This document shows, in pieces, positions 8,240 to 16,662 of a stretch of DNA of 23,058 bases (its first letter is position 1; each line of letters begins with the position of its first letter). The DNA is from Bacillota bacterium (GTDB lineage Bacteria; Armatimonadota; Hebobacteria; Hebobacterales; Hebobacteraceae): positions 1 to 23,058 of the forward strand of contig JAUVSA010000003.1 of assembly GCA_030597345.1 (NCBI GenBank), written 5' to 3'. The notes beneath the pieces were generated by a model. That model was not told the origin of the DNA. It did no database searches and worked only from the letters and a program-made list of their open reading frames with translations. A program made the position numbers and the translations under genes.

Positions 8240-8266
8240 GGAGCGCCCGCCCACGGCGGGCGCTCC
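8240..8266 (+). terminator. 12-bp perfect stem-loop after pilin-like gene 1
   Basis: GGAGCGCCCGCC and its exact reverse complement flank a 3-nt loop, 34 nt after the pilin-like stop codon. No T-run follows on the plus strand, so termination would be weak or factor-aided. The core GGAGCGCCC and the upstream CTGAYATG recur at the terminator of pilin-like gene 2. Confidence 0.65.
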
Positions 8267-8280
8267 GTCCTCCGCATCCG

Positions 8281-8445
8281 ACGGTCATCTGCTCCGAGAC
8301 CTATCCGATCTTCGCCCAGCCACTGGAAGTGATGGAGCGCTACGTCGAGGCGTTCCACAAGGTCTTCAACAACATCGAACAGGTTCTTGACATCGAGACG
8401 GCCGAAGCAGGCGAACAGGTGGCCGGTATCACGGTCGAGGAATAG
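8281..8445 (+). pseudogene. 3' remnant of a coding sequence, possibly DegT/DnrJ-type aminotransferase
   Basis: From 8281 to the TAG at 8443-8445 the sequence reads TVICSETYPIFAQPLEVMERYVEAFHKVFNNIEQVL and a short acidic tail. This has the composition and helical pattern of the C-terminal end of a real enzyme rather than random translation. It resembles the tail of DegT/DnrJ/EryC1/StrS-family aminotransferases, which often stand next to Gfo/Idh/MocA genes, but I am not sure of the family. No start codon with a ribosome-binding site supports it as an independent gene, and the 5' part is replaced by the pilin-like gene and its terminator. It ends 9 bases before the isomerase-like gene, as an upstream operon partner would. 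Confidence 0.5.
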
Positions 8446-8454
8446 GGCGCAGTA

Positions 8455-9771
8455 ATGCATCCAACCCTGGGATTGATCGTCGTCTCCAGCCCTCTGGAGG
8501 TCGGCGCCGAACAGGCTCCCGGACTGCTCAAGCAGGCGGGCGAGGTGTTGTCGCAGATAGGACTCCGCCCCGTGCATCCTTCGGTGGTCAGCGACCCAGG
8601 CGCGGCGCGTAAGGTCGGCGCTTCCTTCGGAGACGTCGATGTCCTCTGTGTCATCGCCGCCACTTGGTCTGAGGACCACCTGGTGCAGGATATCCTGGCC
8701 ACCATGGGAGAGTCACCCCTCGTCGTCGCATGGGCTCTGCCCGGGCTCCACACGGGTTCGCTCTGCGGCACCCAGCAGTTGTGCTGCGTGCTCAAGGAGT
8801 TGGGGTACGCCTACCGGTTCGTCTACGGAGATCTCGAGAAGGAAGCGACCCGGACCCGTGTCCTCGCCGTGTCGCAAGCCGCGGCGGCGCGTCGGGCCCT
8901 CCGGCGAACCAGAGTTGGGCGCATAGGGGCCCGCCTGCCGGGGATGACCGAAGTGGCGGTTGACGAACTGGCATTGCGCGCAGTGCTCGGGCCCCGGCTG
9001 GTCGAGCGGCCGTTGGCCTGGCTGACCAGCCAGGCAGAGGCAGCCGACGTGAAGGAGGCCGAGGCGGTGTGGGAACGGGCCCGCGGTGATGCCGGCCGTG
9101 TCGATGTGCCCGACAGCGCCGGCCTGTTGGCAGCGCGCTTCTATCTGGCGCTGCGCGAATTCATCCGGGCCGAAGAGCTCACTGCCTTCACAGTCGAGTG
9201 CTATCCCAGCCTCATGGGGCAGGTCTGTCTGCCGATAGCCCTGCTGGCGGAAGAGGGCGTTGTGGGCGCCTGCGAGGGAGACGTGAACAGCGCAGTCGGA
9301 ATGCGGCTCCTGTCTTGGTTCAGCGGCGGGCCGGTGCACAACACAGATCTCCTTGCCGATGACCCTGACGAGAACACTATCATCTTCTCCCACTGCGGCT
9401 CCGGAGCGTTCTGCCTGGCCTCATCCCGGGACGAGATCGTTCTGAACTGCTGCCGGCTCATGGACACGGGCGTGACTGTCCAGTATCCCGGCCGGCCAGG
9501 GCGCGTCACAGGAGTCAACCTTGTGGGGCCGAGTGGCGACTACCGGCTCGGACTCTTCGGCGGAGAGGCAGTGCCAACCGAGCTCGTGTTCCCCGGCAAC
9601 CCGGTGAAGGTGCGGCTGGATGTGCCGGTGCCGGATTTCCTGGAGGAGGCGGCCGAGGCGGGTCTGGGCCATCACTGGATGATTGGCGAGGGAGACGTGA
9701 CCCCCGCCCTTCTGGAGTTCGGGCGCTTGACGGGCATTCCGGTGTTCCAGCCCGGCCTGAGCGGGAAGTAA
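8455..9771 (+). CDS. L-fucose/L-arabinose isomerase-fold protein
   Basis: This 438-residue protein resembles the L-fucose isomerase C-terminal-domain family, which converts an aldose to a ketose using a divalent metal. Residues 247-251 (VECYP) hold Glu248, CEGDVNSA holds Asp276, and GLGHHWMIGEGD holds His406/407. These correspond in order to the Glu, Asp and His metal ligands of E. coli FucI. The N-terminal part (LGLIVVSSPLE, then VDVLCVIAATWSEDH) has the alternating strand-helix pattern of the substrate-entry domains. It is shorter than classical FucI (about 590 residues), as is common for this broader family. The ATG at 8455 is the clear start. It opens the sugar-enzyme run and is followed 29 nt later by a dehydrogenase gene. 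The substrate is unknown; a deoxy- or uncommon hexose is a reasonable guess. Confidence 0.82.
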   Translation: MHPTLGLIVVSSPLEVGAEQAPGLLKQAGEVLSQIGLRPVHPSVVSDPGAARKVGASFGDVDVLCVIAATWSEDHLVQDILATMGESPLVVAWALPGLHTGSLCGTQQLCCVLKELGYAYRFVYGDLEKEATRTRVLAVSQAAAARRALRRTRVGRIGARLPGMTEVAVDELALRAVLGPRLVERPLAWLTSQAEAADVKEAEAVWERARGDAGRVDVPDSAGLLAARFYLALREFIRAEELTAFTVECYPSLMGQVCLPIALLAEEGVVGACEGDVNSAVGMRLLSWFSGGPVHNTDLLADDPDENTIIFSHCGSGAFCLASSRDEIVLNCCRLMDTGVTVQYPGRPGRVTGVNLVGPSGDYRLGLFGGEAVPTELVFPGNPVKVRLDVPVPDFLEEAAEAGLGHHWMIGEGDVTPALLEFGRLTGIPVFQPGLSGK

Positions 9772-9800
9772 GGGCCCGAACACAGTACAGCGAGGATACC

Positions 9801-10892
9801 ATGGTCAACGTTGGCATCATCGGACTTGGGCGCAGCGGGTGGGAGCTTCAGGGCGCCCCCCGCAGCAAGATGGCTGACTACCGTGTCGTGGCCGTCTGCG
9901 ATCAGTCCCAGACGCGCTTGGAGCCAATCGCGAAGGAGCTGGGTGCTCGTACCTACGGCGATGCACAAGAGCTGATCGCCGATGCTGAGGTCGATCTGGT
10001 GGTGGTCGCGGTGCCGGGGAAGCTGCACTGCCCTCTCACCGTAGCTGCCCTTGAGGCCGGCAAGCACGTCGTCGTCGAGAAGCCGATGGCGGATACCCTG
10101 GCAGAAGCTGAGGAAATGCTCGCCGCTGCCGAGAGCAGTCGGTCCACCCTGACGGTGTTCCACAACCGGCGGTGGGACCGAGACTACCAGCTGCTGAAGA
10201 CCCTGGTCTGCCGGGGAGAGCTGGGGGAGCTGCTGACCATCGACTCCAGGGTTATGACCTACGGACCCGAGTGGACCACTTATGGGGTCCCTGAGTTCAA
10301 CCCCACCTGGCGCATTCAGGCCGCCTACGGAGGCGGCTTCATGGCGGACTGGGGCCCGCACCTAATAGAGCAGTGCTTGGACCTCACCGGCGAGTGGCCG
10401 GTCAGTGTGACCTGCCAGTTGCGCAGCCACCTCTGGGCGACTGAGGTGGAGGACTACTTCAACATTCGTCTGGTCTTGCCCTCGGGACTGCTGATCACGC
10501 TGGAGGGCTCCAACAATGCCCGCCTACCCCTGCCGCGTTGGTTCGTGGTGGGCCGCGAGGGCACGTTGGTGGCCGATGGGGCCTGGGGCCGCTGGACAGA
10601 GATGCGCATTCGGCGTTCTATGGGCGACGTGACGGTGGACCTAGTGCCGCAGGATGTCGGCCCCAGCAGTGGCGCTCGGGACTATGACGTAGGCGACGAG
10701 CTCAGCGACGCCTTCTACCGCGATCTGGGCGAAGCCCTGTCCACGGGCCGGCCTCCGGCCATCACCGCTCGGCGCGGCCGCGAGGTCATGGCCATCTTGG
10801 AGGCTGCTCGCCGTTCGAGCGAAACCGGGCAGACCGTGAAACCGCAGTGTCCGAAAGACAGCTACAGAGGATGTGACGAAACCAGGGCCTGA
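9801..10892 (+). CDS. Gfo/Idh/MocA-family NAD(P)-dependent oxidoreductase
   Basis: This 363-residue protein has an N-terminal Rossmann fold with VGIIGLGRSGW (G8-X-G10-XX-G13), the signature EKPMA at 93-97 that includes the conserved Lys, and a C-terminal alpha/beta domain containing GGGFMADWGPHLIE (177-190), where Asp183 and His187 match the catalytic D-X3-H pair. These enzymes oxidise or reduce sugar hydroxyls (inositol, glucose, amino-sugars). The ATG at 9801 has GAGGA about 6 nt upstream, and the gene follows the isomerase-like gene after 29 nt, so they probably act on the same sugar. The residues after about 350 are poorly conserved. The gene ends just before the palindromic segment at 10904. 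Confidence 0.92.
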   Translation: MVNVGIIGLGRSGWELQGAPRSKMADYRVVAVCDQSQTRLEPIAKELGARTYGDAQELIADAEVDLVVVAVPGKLHCPLTVAALEAGKHVVVEKPMADTLAEAEEMLAAAESSRSTLTVFHNRRWDRDYQLLKTLVCRGELGELLTIDSRVMTYGPEWTTYGVPEFNPTWRIQAAYGGGFMADWGPHLIEQCLDLTGEWPVSVTCQLRSHLWATEVEDYFNIRLVLPSGLLITLEGSNNARLPLPRWFVVGREGTLVADGAWGRWTEMRIRRSMGDVTVDLVPQDVGPSSGARDYDVGDELSDAFYRDLGEALSTGRPPAITARRGREVMAILEAARRSSETGQTVKPQCPKDSYRGCDETRA

Positions 10893-10903
10893 AGGCAGTA
10901 GAA

Positions 10904-11049
10904 GCTGTTTCATAACCTCCATCTGGAGTCTGGCAGCTTGTGCTGCCCGAGGTTATGACACAGCAGAACAAGCCGCCAGGTTCCAGCAGGCGCATTTCAT
11001 GCCAGCGTCTCTAGCGGACAACCAGGCGAGTGAGGGTTATGAAATGCGC
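10904..11049. repeat. Two adjacent stem-loops with shared TTTCATAACC termini, MITE-like
   Basis: The first stem pairs 10904-10919 with 10949-10964, 15 of 16 positions complementary, and encloses a GGCAGC/GCTGCC hairpin (10932-10947). The second pairs GCGCATTTCAT (10990-11000) perfectly with ATGAAATGCGC (11039-11049). In addition TTTCATAACC at 10908-10917 is the exact inverse of GGTTATGAAA at 11035-11044, so the block of about 137 bp has inverted-repeat ends. No transposase gene or protein-like frame is present. The block fills most of the 271-base gap between the dehydrogenase and GH42-like genes and could be a miniature transposable element, an IS scar, or a processed mRNA structure. Confidence 0.55.
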
Positions 11050-11163
11050 TCTACCGTAGTCGCTTCGGTGACGGGGTGGACCTCTCGCTGTTGTTCCGGC
11101 GCTTTCGGAGGCTGCCCGCATCGTCGTCGCACCTCATAATCGTCTCAGGGAAGGAAGTGCAGC

Positions 11164-13362
11164 GTGAATCTAGGACCCATCGCCGGGATCTTCCCCTTCG
11201 GCTCTCACCTTTGCCGTGAGCCGATGCCTCCAATGTCCGAGTTGAAGAAAGATATGGAGAATCTCAAGCGGCACGGCTTCAACCTGGTGAAGCTGCAGGA
11301 ACACTGGGCGATAGACGAGCCCGAAGAGGGCCGCTGCGACTTCTCGCGCTGCGAAGAGCTCATCGCTCATGCCGCGAAGCTGGACATGATCGTCTACCTC
11401 GGGCTGACCTGCGAGCAAGCTCCCGGCTGGCTGTGGCGCAAGCATCCTGATTGCCGCATGGTGGGAATCAACGGACTTCCCATCTTGTACGAGGCGCAGA
11501 CTCCCCTGCCCGCGGACGGGAAGCCGGGGCCCTGCTTCGACCATCCTGGAGCGTCGGCTGACCAGACGCGCTTCATCAAGAAGCTGGTGAAGACCCTGGG
11601 CGGTTACGAGAAGATCGTCTGGAACACGTGGCAGGAGGTCGGCTACTGGTCGGAGCGCATTGTCGGTCAGCCCGTCTGCTACTGCCAGCACACGCTCGAG
11701 GCATTTCGCGCTTGGCTAAAGGAGAAGTACGGCGATCTGGACGCGCTCAATCGGGCCTGGAACGCGCGCTACCTCGACTGGAGCTCCATCGCCCCCCAGC
11801 GGACGACCAATACATGGATTGCCCTGGATGTCCACTGGAAGTACTTCATGGACAACGTTCAAGTAGCCCGGGTACTGCGCAGTCGGGCACAGGCGATCCG
11901 GGAGGCCGACCCTCTGCAGCGTCCAGTCTTTGCGCACCTAGGCACCGCCACTGTGGGCTCCGGCCAGGACTGGACCTACGCGCGTTGTCAGGACTTCCTG
12001 GGCTGCTCGACCTATCCTGCCTGGTTTCCCCTGAACGATTGGGACGACGCCCGGGTCGCCAGCGGCCCCTTGGACCGGCACGCATCTCTGCTGGCTGAGA
12101 TATGGGACAGCGTGGCGCTGAAATACGACCATGTTCGCTCCTGCAACTCTCCCGGCAGTCCCGTCTGGGCGGCGGAGTTCCAGGGCGGCCGCGTCAGCGA
12201 TGGGTTTCACATGGGCCGGGTGCCCTCGCCCGAGGACATCCGCCGTTGGATGCTCACCGCGATCGGCTCCGGAGTCACCGCGCTCTCCTTCTGGGTCACC
12301 AGGGCCGAGATCGCGGCGGCCGAGGCCAACGGCTTCAGCCTGCTCGACAGCGAGGGTGACAGCACAGCCAGATTCGAAGAGGCGTCGCGAGTTGGGAAGG
12401 CGCTGGATGAGCACCCCGATCTCTTTGGGCAGCCCTCCTGGCCGGGTGCAGAGGTCGCTATCCTGATTAATGAGTGGAACTACCAGTTCTGTGCCACCAT
12501 GCGGCAGGGAGGGGAGCATCTTTCATACAGTGTCCGCGGCTGGCATCGCCTCCTCTGGGATGCCGGCATTCCAGTCGATTTCCTCGAAGTGTCCGAACTG
12601 GACGAAGACTATGCCAGCCAGTACCGGGCCCTCGTACTGCCGTTTCCGCTCTGCCTGTCTGAGGAAGTCGTTGGCAAGCTTGCCCGGTATGTGGAGAGTG
12701 GTGGCAACCTGATAAGCGAGGCGTGTCCGGGCCGAATCAGTCCCCATGCTTTCGCCACCCGAGGAGAACTCTCTCCCGCCGCGCGGGAGCTGTTCGGCGT
12801 CCGCCACGAGAGCTTGAGCATGGTGCGGGAGCCGGAGGGCGGGAGGCGCTGGTCGCCCACCGAGCGCAGTTGGGGCGAGTATCTCGATGATATGTTCCTT
12901 ACCGGGGCTGGCCCCTTTGAGGGCCTCAAGCTGCGGGCAAACGTCTATGTAGAGACCTTCTCCTGCCGCGGCAGCGAGCCGTGTCTGATGGCAGAAGAAG
13001 CAGTGGCGGGGACCGTGCGTCAGGTCGGGAAAGGGCGGGCGTGGCTGCTGGGTACCTATGCCGGTCACAACGGCACTGCCTACGCCGATGAGGATACGCG
13101 TGCCCTGATCCGCGCCCTACTGGCCCGGTGCGGCATCTCGACATCCCATGAGGGCAAGCTGCATCTTCGCAAGCGCGCCATCGAGGGGAAGGAAGCATGG
13201 CTTCTCACCAATCCAACTGCGGATGAGGTGACGGAGCGGCTGGATGTCAGCGGCTGGTCGACAGTGCAGGATCTGCTTGGGGATCCGGTGGAGCGCACCG
13301 GGGATCACGTTGACCTTACGGTGAAGGCCCTGGACGTGCGGGTGCTGGTGCTGCAGAAGTGA
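11164..13362 (+). CDS. GH42-like beta-galactosidase
   Basis: This 732-residue protein has no signal peptide and the layout of family 42 glycoside hydrolases. The TIM barrel begins with LKKDMENLKRHGFNLVKL and FDFxR-like CDFSRCEELIAHA. The putative acid/base Glu158 lies in WNTWQEVGYW, and the nucleophile Glu338 in VWAAEFQGGR. A trimerisation/GATase-like domain follows (VAILINEWNYQF, LVLPFPLCLSEEVVGKLARYVESGGNLI) and then a small beta domain to the end. In clan GH-A the acid/base Glu is normally preceded by Asn; here it is Gln157, which may mean altered activity. Family 42 removes terminal beta-galactose or related sugars, usually in the cytoplasm. The GTG at 11164 is preceded by AGGGAAGGAAG. 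The stop overlaps the next start as GTGA, so both are translated in tandem. Confidence 0.85.
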   Translation: MNLGPIAGIFPFGSHLCREPMPPMSELKKDMENLKRHGFNLVKLQEHWAIDEPEEGRCDFSRCEELIAHAAKLDMIVYLGLTCEQAPGWLWRKHPDCRMVGINGLPILYEAQTPLPADGKPGPCFDHPGASADQTRFIKKLVKTLGGYEKIVWNTWQEVGYWSERIVGQPVCYCQHTLEAFRAWLKEKYGDLDALNRAWNARYLDWSSIAPQRTTNTWIALDVHWKYFMDNVQVARVLRSRAQAIREADPLQRPVFAHLGTATVGSGQDWTYARCQDFLGCSTYPAWFPLNDWDDARVASGPLDRHASLLAEIWDSVALKYDHVRSCNSPGSPVWAAEFQGGRVSDGFHMGRVPSPEDIRRWMLTAIGSGVTALSFWVTRAEIAAAEANGFSLLDSEGDSTARFEEASRVGKALDEHPDLFGQPSWPGAEVAILINEWNYQFCATMRQGGEHLSYSVRGWHRLLWDAGIPVDFLEVSELDEDYASQYRALVLPFPLCLSEEVVGKLARYVESGGNLISEACPGRISPHAFATRGELSPAARELFGVRHESLSMVREPEGGRRWSPTERSWGEYLDDMFLTGAGPFEGLKLRANVYVETFSCRGSEPCLMAEEAVAGTVRQVGKGRAWLLGTYAGHNGTAYADEDTRALIRALLARCGISTSHEGKLHLRKRAIEGKEAWLLTNPTADEVTERLDVSGWSTVQDLLGDPVERTGDHVDLTVKALDVRVLVLQK

Positions 13363-14594
13363 CGTCCAAAGAGCGAATCCTGGCCGCCTGGAACGGGCAG
13401 CCAGCGGACCACGTGCCGCTGACCACCTGGTGCTTCGGCCTCCACGTTCCGCCGGAACTCCGCTGGAAGAAGGCCGACGGGCGCGACGTCCCCTACTGGA
13501 ATTCCCTGCGCATGGAGCACATCCACGCTCTGCCGCAACCGTGGGATCTGCAGGACGACTTCAACCGCGTGCTGGCGTGGCGCTCGCTGGGCGTGGACGA
13601 TCTGCTCGAAGTGTCTGTTCCCTGGAGCGCAGACCCGGAGGTCACCTGGCAAGACACGATGACCCCAGCGAGCCAGGATCGCAGTCACCCGGTGCTGGTT
13701 CGTGACTACTCCACACCGTCGGGCCCACTCCGACATGCGGTCCGCAAGACGAGTGAGGAGTACGAGGAGGGCTGGGTGGTTCAGCCGGACACAGTCCAAC
13801 TCTTCGAGGACCTGAATATCCCCCGCGCGGTCGAACACGCGGTGAGCAGCCCAGAAGATGTTCCCAAGATCCGTCACCTGTTCGCGCCTCCGGACGCGGC
13901 GGCGCGCGCATGGTTCGATCGGCGCATGACGCGGGTCCATTCGTTTGCCGAGGAGCGCGGAGTCCCCGTGCAAGCCTGGGCCGCCTTCGGCATGGATGCG
14001 GTTGTCTGGCTTGCCGGTGCGGAAGGGGCCGTCATGATGGCGCTCGATGCTCCGGCCTCCTTTGCCCGGCTGATGGACATCGTCACCGAGACCGATGCAG
14101 CCCGAGTGGAGCTGGCGGCCTCCACTCCTGGAGTGGACATGGTGGTGCAGCGGGGGTGGTACTCCGGCATGGACTTCTGGTCGCCACAGCTCCTCGACAC
14201 GTTCCTGTTTCCCAGGATCGCCAAGCTGGCCAGCTTGGCGCACAAGCATGCGAAGAAGTACGCCTACGTCGTCACGACAGGAGTGGACCTTCTGGGCCCT
14301 CGCCTGGCCGATGCCGGGGTGGATGTGCTCTACTTCGTGGACCCCGTGCAGGATCGACTGTCGTTGGAGCGAGCCCGCGAGCTTGCGGAGAATGGGATGT
14401 GCGTCGTCGGAGGAACTAACACCGTATCGTTGACCTCTGGGGACAAGGAGCGAATCAGGGACGAAGTCCGCCAGGCGATTGATGTGCTGGGACCCACTCA
14501 CAGATTCGTCCTGCATCCCGTGGATGCTCTGCTTCCGGACACTCCCTGGCAGAGCGTCGAAGAACTGATCGCAGCGTGGCGTGACTGCCGGTGA
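13359..14594 (+). CDS. Uroporphyrinogen-decarboxylase-like (URO-D superfamily) protein
   Basis: This 411-residue protein has the URO-D/corrinoid-methyltransferase fold pattern: N-terminal SKERILAAWNGQPADHVPL, a middle AWAAFGMD, then DMVVQRGWYSGMDFWSPQLLDTFLFPRIAKLASLAHKHAKKYAYVVTTG, and GVDVLYFVDP and LLPDTPWQSVEELI near the end. Zinc-binding methyltransferases of this superfamily carry an H-X-C-G and a later Cys before PPDTP. Here these positions read T-T-G (306-308) and VDALLPDTP (388-396), so the metal site appears absent. It is not a haem-pathway enzyme by context. Proteins of this type are frequent in sugar-catabolism clusters of the same bacterial groups with unknown reaction. Its GTG start overlaps the GH42 stop by 4 nt, and the next gene follows after 9 nt. 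Confidence 0.82.
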   Translation: MTSKERILAAWNGQPADHVPLTTWCFGLHVPPELRWKKADGRDVPYWNSLRMEHIHALPQPWDLQDDFNRVLAWRSLGVDDLLEVSVPWSADPEVTWQDTMTPASQDRSHPVLVRDYSTPSGPLRHAVRKTSEEYEEGWVVQPDTVQLFEDLNIPRAVEHAVSSPEDVPKIRHLFAPPDAAARAWFDRRMTRVHSFAEERGVPVQAWAAFGMDAVVWLAGAEGAVMMALDAPASFARLMDIVTETDAARVELAASTPGVDMVVQRGWYSGMDFWSPQLLDTFLFPRIAKLASLAHKHAKKYAYVVTTGVDLLGPRLADAGVDVLYFVDPVQDRLSLERARELAENGMCVVGGTNTVSLTSGDKERIRDEVRQAIDVLGPTHRFVLHPVDALLPDTPWQSVEELIAAWRDCR

Positions 14595-14603
14595 GGAGCT
14601 AAT

Positions 14604-16502
14604 GTGAAGGCAGGATTCTCTTCAACACCAAGTGGGTCCGGCATTCAGTTGAAGGGCAGGACCTGGACGATCACCGTTGATCCTGAATCGCTCGGCGTAA
14701 CGGCCCAGCCAGAGGGCCAGCCCCCAATCGAGGTGTCCGCGCCGCAGGCGGGCCTCGGCCCGGTGGAGGGGCTGAAGCACACGGACTGCGAAGCGAGCTG
14801 GGAGCTCAGCGCGAGGAAGGTGCGTGTCTCGTTCCGAGCAGACGGCGAGACTCTGCTTGTGACCTTTCTATCTCGAGAACCGGGCCGGTTCACCTGGCCC
14901 ATAGTCGGCGAGGATCGAGCGGTTCAGGCCCACATACTCCCTCTGGCGGAGGGCAGCTACGTCCCGTCCGAGGATAGTCGTTGGCTGAAACACCTCATAG
15001 CGCGCAGCCCGATGAACGCTGTGGAGTCCTTCTCCATGCCGTTCTGGGGCCTTGCCTTTCCGAGCTGCACGTTGACCTACATGCTGACCAACCAGTTCAA
15101 CAATGAACTCGTGTTCGAGGATCGGGCGGGCAGAATCGGCATGCGATTCACTCACGAGTTCACCACGAACCGGGAGCGCAAGGAGTACGGACTGGTCATA
15201 CGGCTCGGACCGCCCTCTCCGATAGAACCTGCCAGACAGTACCGGAGGTGGCTGCTCGAGCAGGACCAGTTTGTCAGCATGCGCACGAAGATCGAGCAGA
15301 CTCCTGAGGCCGAGAAGCTCCTGGGTGCCCCGCACATCTATCTTTGGTCGGACGGCATATCGGTAGAGATGATGGACAGATTCGCGGGCATCGGCTGCCG
15401 GCGGCTGTGGCTCGGGCTCAGTTCGTTGCGATCCGGCATGCAGCACCCTGATGCTATCCGACGGGCCAAGAGCCTGGGTTACCTGATCGGCACGTACGAC
15501 GCCTATCACGGCATCCATGATCCTGACTCGACGGACGCCTCGGATACGGTGCGCTTCGACCGGCACCTGTACGAGACAGGCCCGATACTCACGGCCGACG
15601 GCTCGAAGATACCGGGCTACCTTGGCAGAGGCTACCAGCTCAGTCCGATCGCCGCCTGGCCCTACGTGAAGGAGCGCGTCACACGGCTAATGGCCGAGCT
15701 CCCCGAGCCGTTCAACTCCTGGTTCATCGACTGCGACGCCTACGGCGAAGTGTTCGACGACTACTCCGAGCTTCACCCGGCCACCCAGCAGGACGACGTG
15801 CAGGCGAGACTCCATCGCATGGCGTGGATCCGAGATACCTATGGGCTGGTCATCGGGTCAGAGGTGGGCGTCGCCTACTCTGCCCCCGTCATCCACTTCG
15901 CCCACGGGATGATGACGCCGGTCTTCGGCTGGGAGGATCCGGATCTTCAGAAAGACGAGAGCTCGCAGTACTACCTCGGCAACTGGTCTCCGTCCGGCGG
16001 TCCGACCATTCTCCTGAAGCAACTGCCTCTGAAACCCGAGCACCGCACCTTCTACTACGATCCCCGCTTTCGACTGCCGCTCTATCAGACGGTCTTTCAT
16101 GATTCGGTGGTGGCGACCCACCATTGGCACCACTCCAGTCTCAAGTTCACGGATCAGGTTGACACCGTCGAGCTGCTGGAGTTGCTCTACAATGTCCCGC
16201 CGCTGTATCACATGAATCTCGATGAGTTCGAGAAGCACAAAACGCGAATGAGGGCCCACTACGAGTTCTTCTCGCCATTGCACCAGGAGCTGGGATTGCT
16301 GCCACTGACGGAATTCACATGGCTCAGCAGTGACCGGATGGTGCAGCGGACCATATTCGGTGAGGCGGTGGAGATGGTGGCCAACTTTGCGGGGGAGGGT
16401 TTCGACTATTCCGGGACCGTGATCCCCGGACGCAGCGTTCTGGCGCGGTGGCTGGAGACCGGGGACACTCGCATCTATACCCCTGCTGCGCCTTCCGACT
16501 AA
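14604..16502 (+). CDS. Glycoside-hydrolase-like protein (GH101/GH129/DUF5696-like), unexported paralog lacking a 130-residue module
   Basis: This 632-residue protein has an N-terminal beta-sandwich (about 15-220) and a TIM-barrel-like C-terminal half. Conserved pieces are MPFWGL, YMLTNQFNNELVFED, NSWFIDCDAYGEVFDD, GLVIGSEVGVAYSAPVIHF, and RLPLYQTVFHDSVVATHHW. Asp376/Asp378 and Glu420 are the likely nucleophile and acid/base by analogy with GH101/GH129 enzymes, which release alpha-linked N-acetylgalactosamine; the exact family is uncertain. It has no signal peptide and starts at a GTG (14604) with GAGGAG 5 nt upstream, 9 nt after the URO-D-like gene. It is a close paralog of the next gene but lacks about 130 residues between LWSDG (247-251) and ISVEMMDRF. 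It may be a cytoplasmic version, or a degenerate copy of the lipoprotein. Confidence 0.7.
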   Translation: MKAGFSSTPSGSGIQLKGRTWTITVDPESLGVTAQPEGQPPIEVSAPQAGLGPVEGLKHTDCEASWELSARKVRVSFRADGETLLVTFLSREPGRFTWPIVGEDRAVQAHILPLAEGSYVPSEDSRWLKHLIARSPMNAVESFSMPFWGLAFPSCTLTYMLTNQFNNELVFEDRAGRIGMRFTHEFTTNRERKEYGLVIRLGPPSPIEPARQYRRWLLEQDQFVSMRTKIEQTPEAEKLLGAPHIYLWSDGISVEMMDRFAGIGCRRLWLGLSSLRSGMQHPDAIRRAKSLGYLIGTYDAYHGIHDPDSTDASDTVRFDRHLYETGPILTADGSKIPGYLGRGYQLSPIAAWPYVKERVTRLMAELPEPFNSWFIDCDAYGEVFDDYSELHPATQQDDVQARLHRMAWIRDTYGLVIGSEVGVAYSAPVIHFAHGMMTPVFGWEDPDLQKDESSQYYLGNWSPSGGPTILLKQLPLKPEHRTFYYDPRFRLPLYQTVFHDSVVATHHWHHSSLKFTDQVDTVELLELLYNVPPLYHMNLDEFEKHKTRMRAHYEFFSPLHQELGLLPLTEFTWLSSDRMVQRTIFGEAVEMVANFAGEGFDYSGTVIPGRSVLARWLETGDTRIYTPAAPSD

Positions 16503-16662
16503 CTCTCGGCCCTCGCCTGCCTCTCATGCCCCGGGTCGGGTTGAGGAAGTTCTGTATCACGACTCATCCCAACTCGGATCGCCGCGGGATTGGCAGGCCG
16601 AGGCACGAATGATTGCAGACATGGTATCCAAGGCAGTAGCCTGAAGGGAGGCCCCAACCCTC

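Noticed and set aside
10873..11139. 88-codon plus-strand frame between dehydrogenase and GH42-like genes
   Set aside because: It runs through both palindromes, which explain the sequence better, and shows no protein-like pattern.
13305..14516. 403-codon minus-strand frame opposite the URO-D-like gene
   Set aside because: It mirrors a coherent, translationally coupled gene and has shadow composition.
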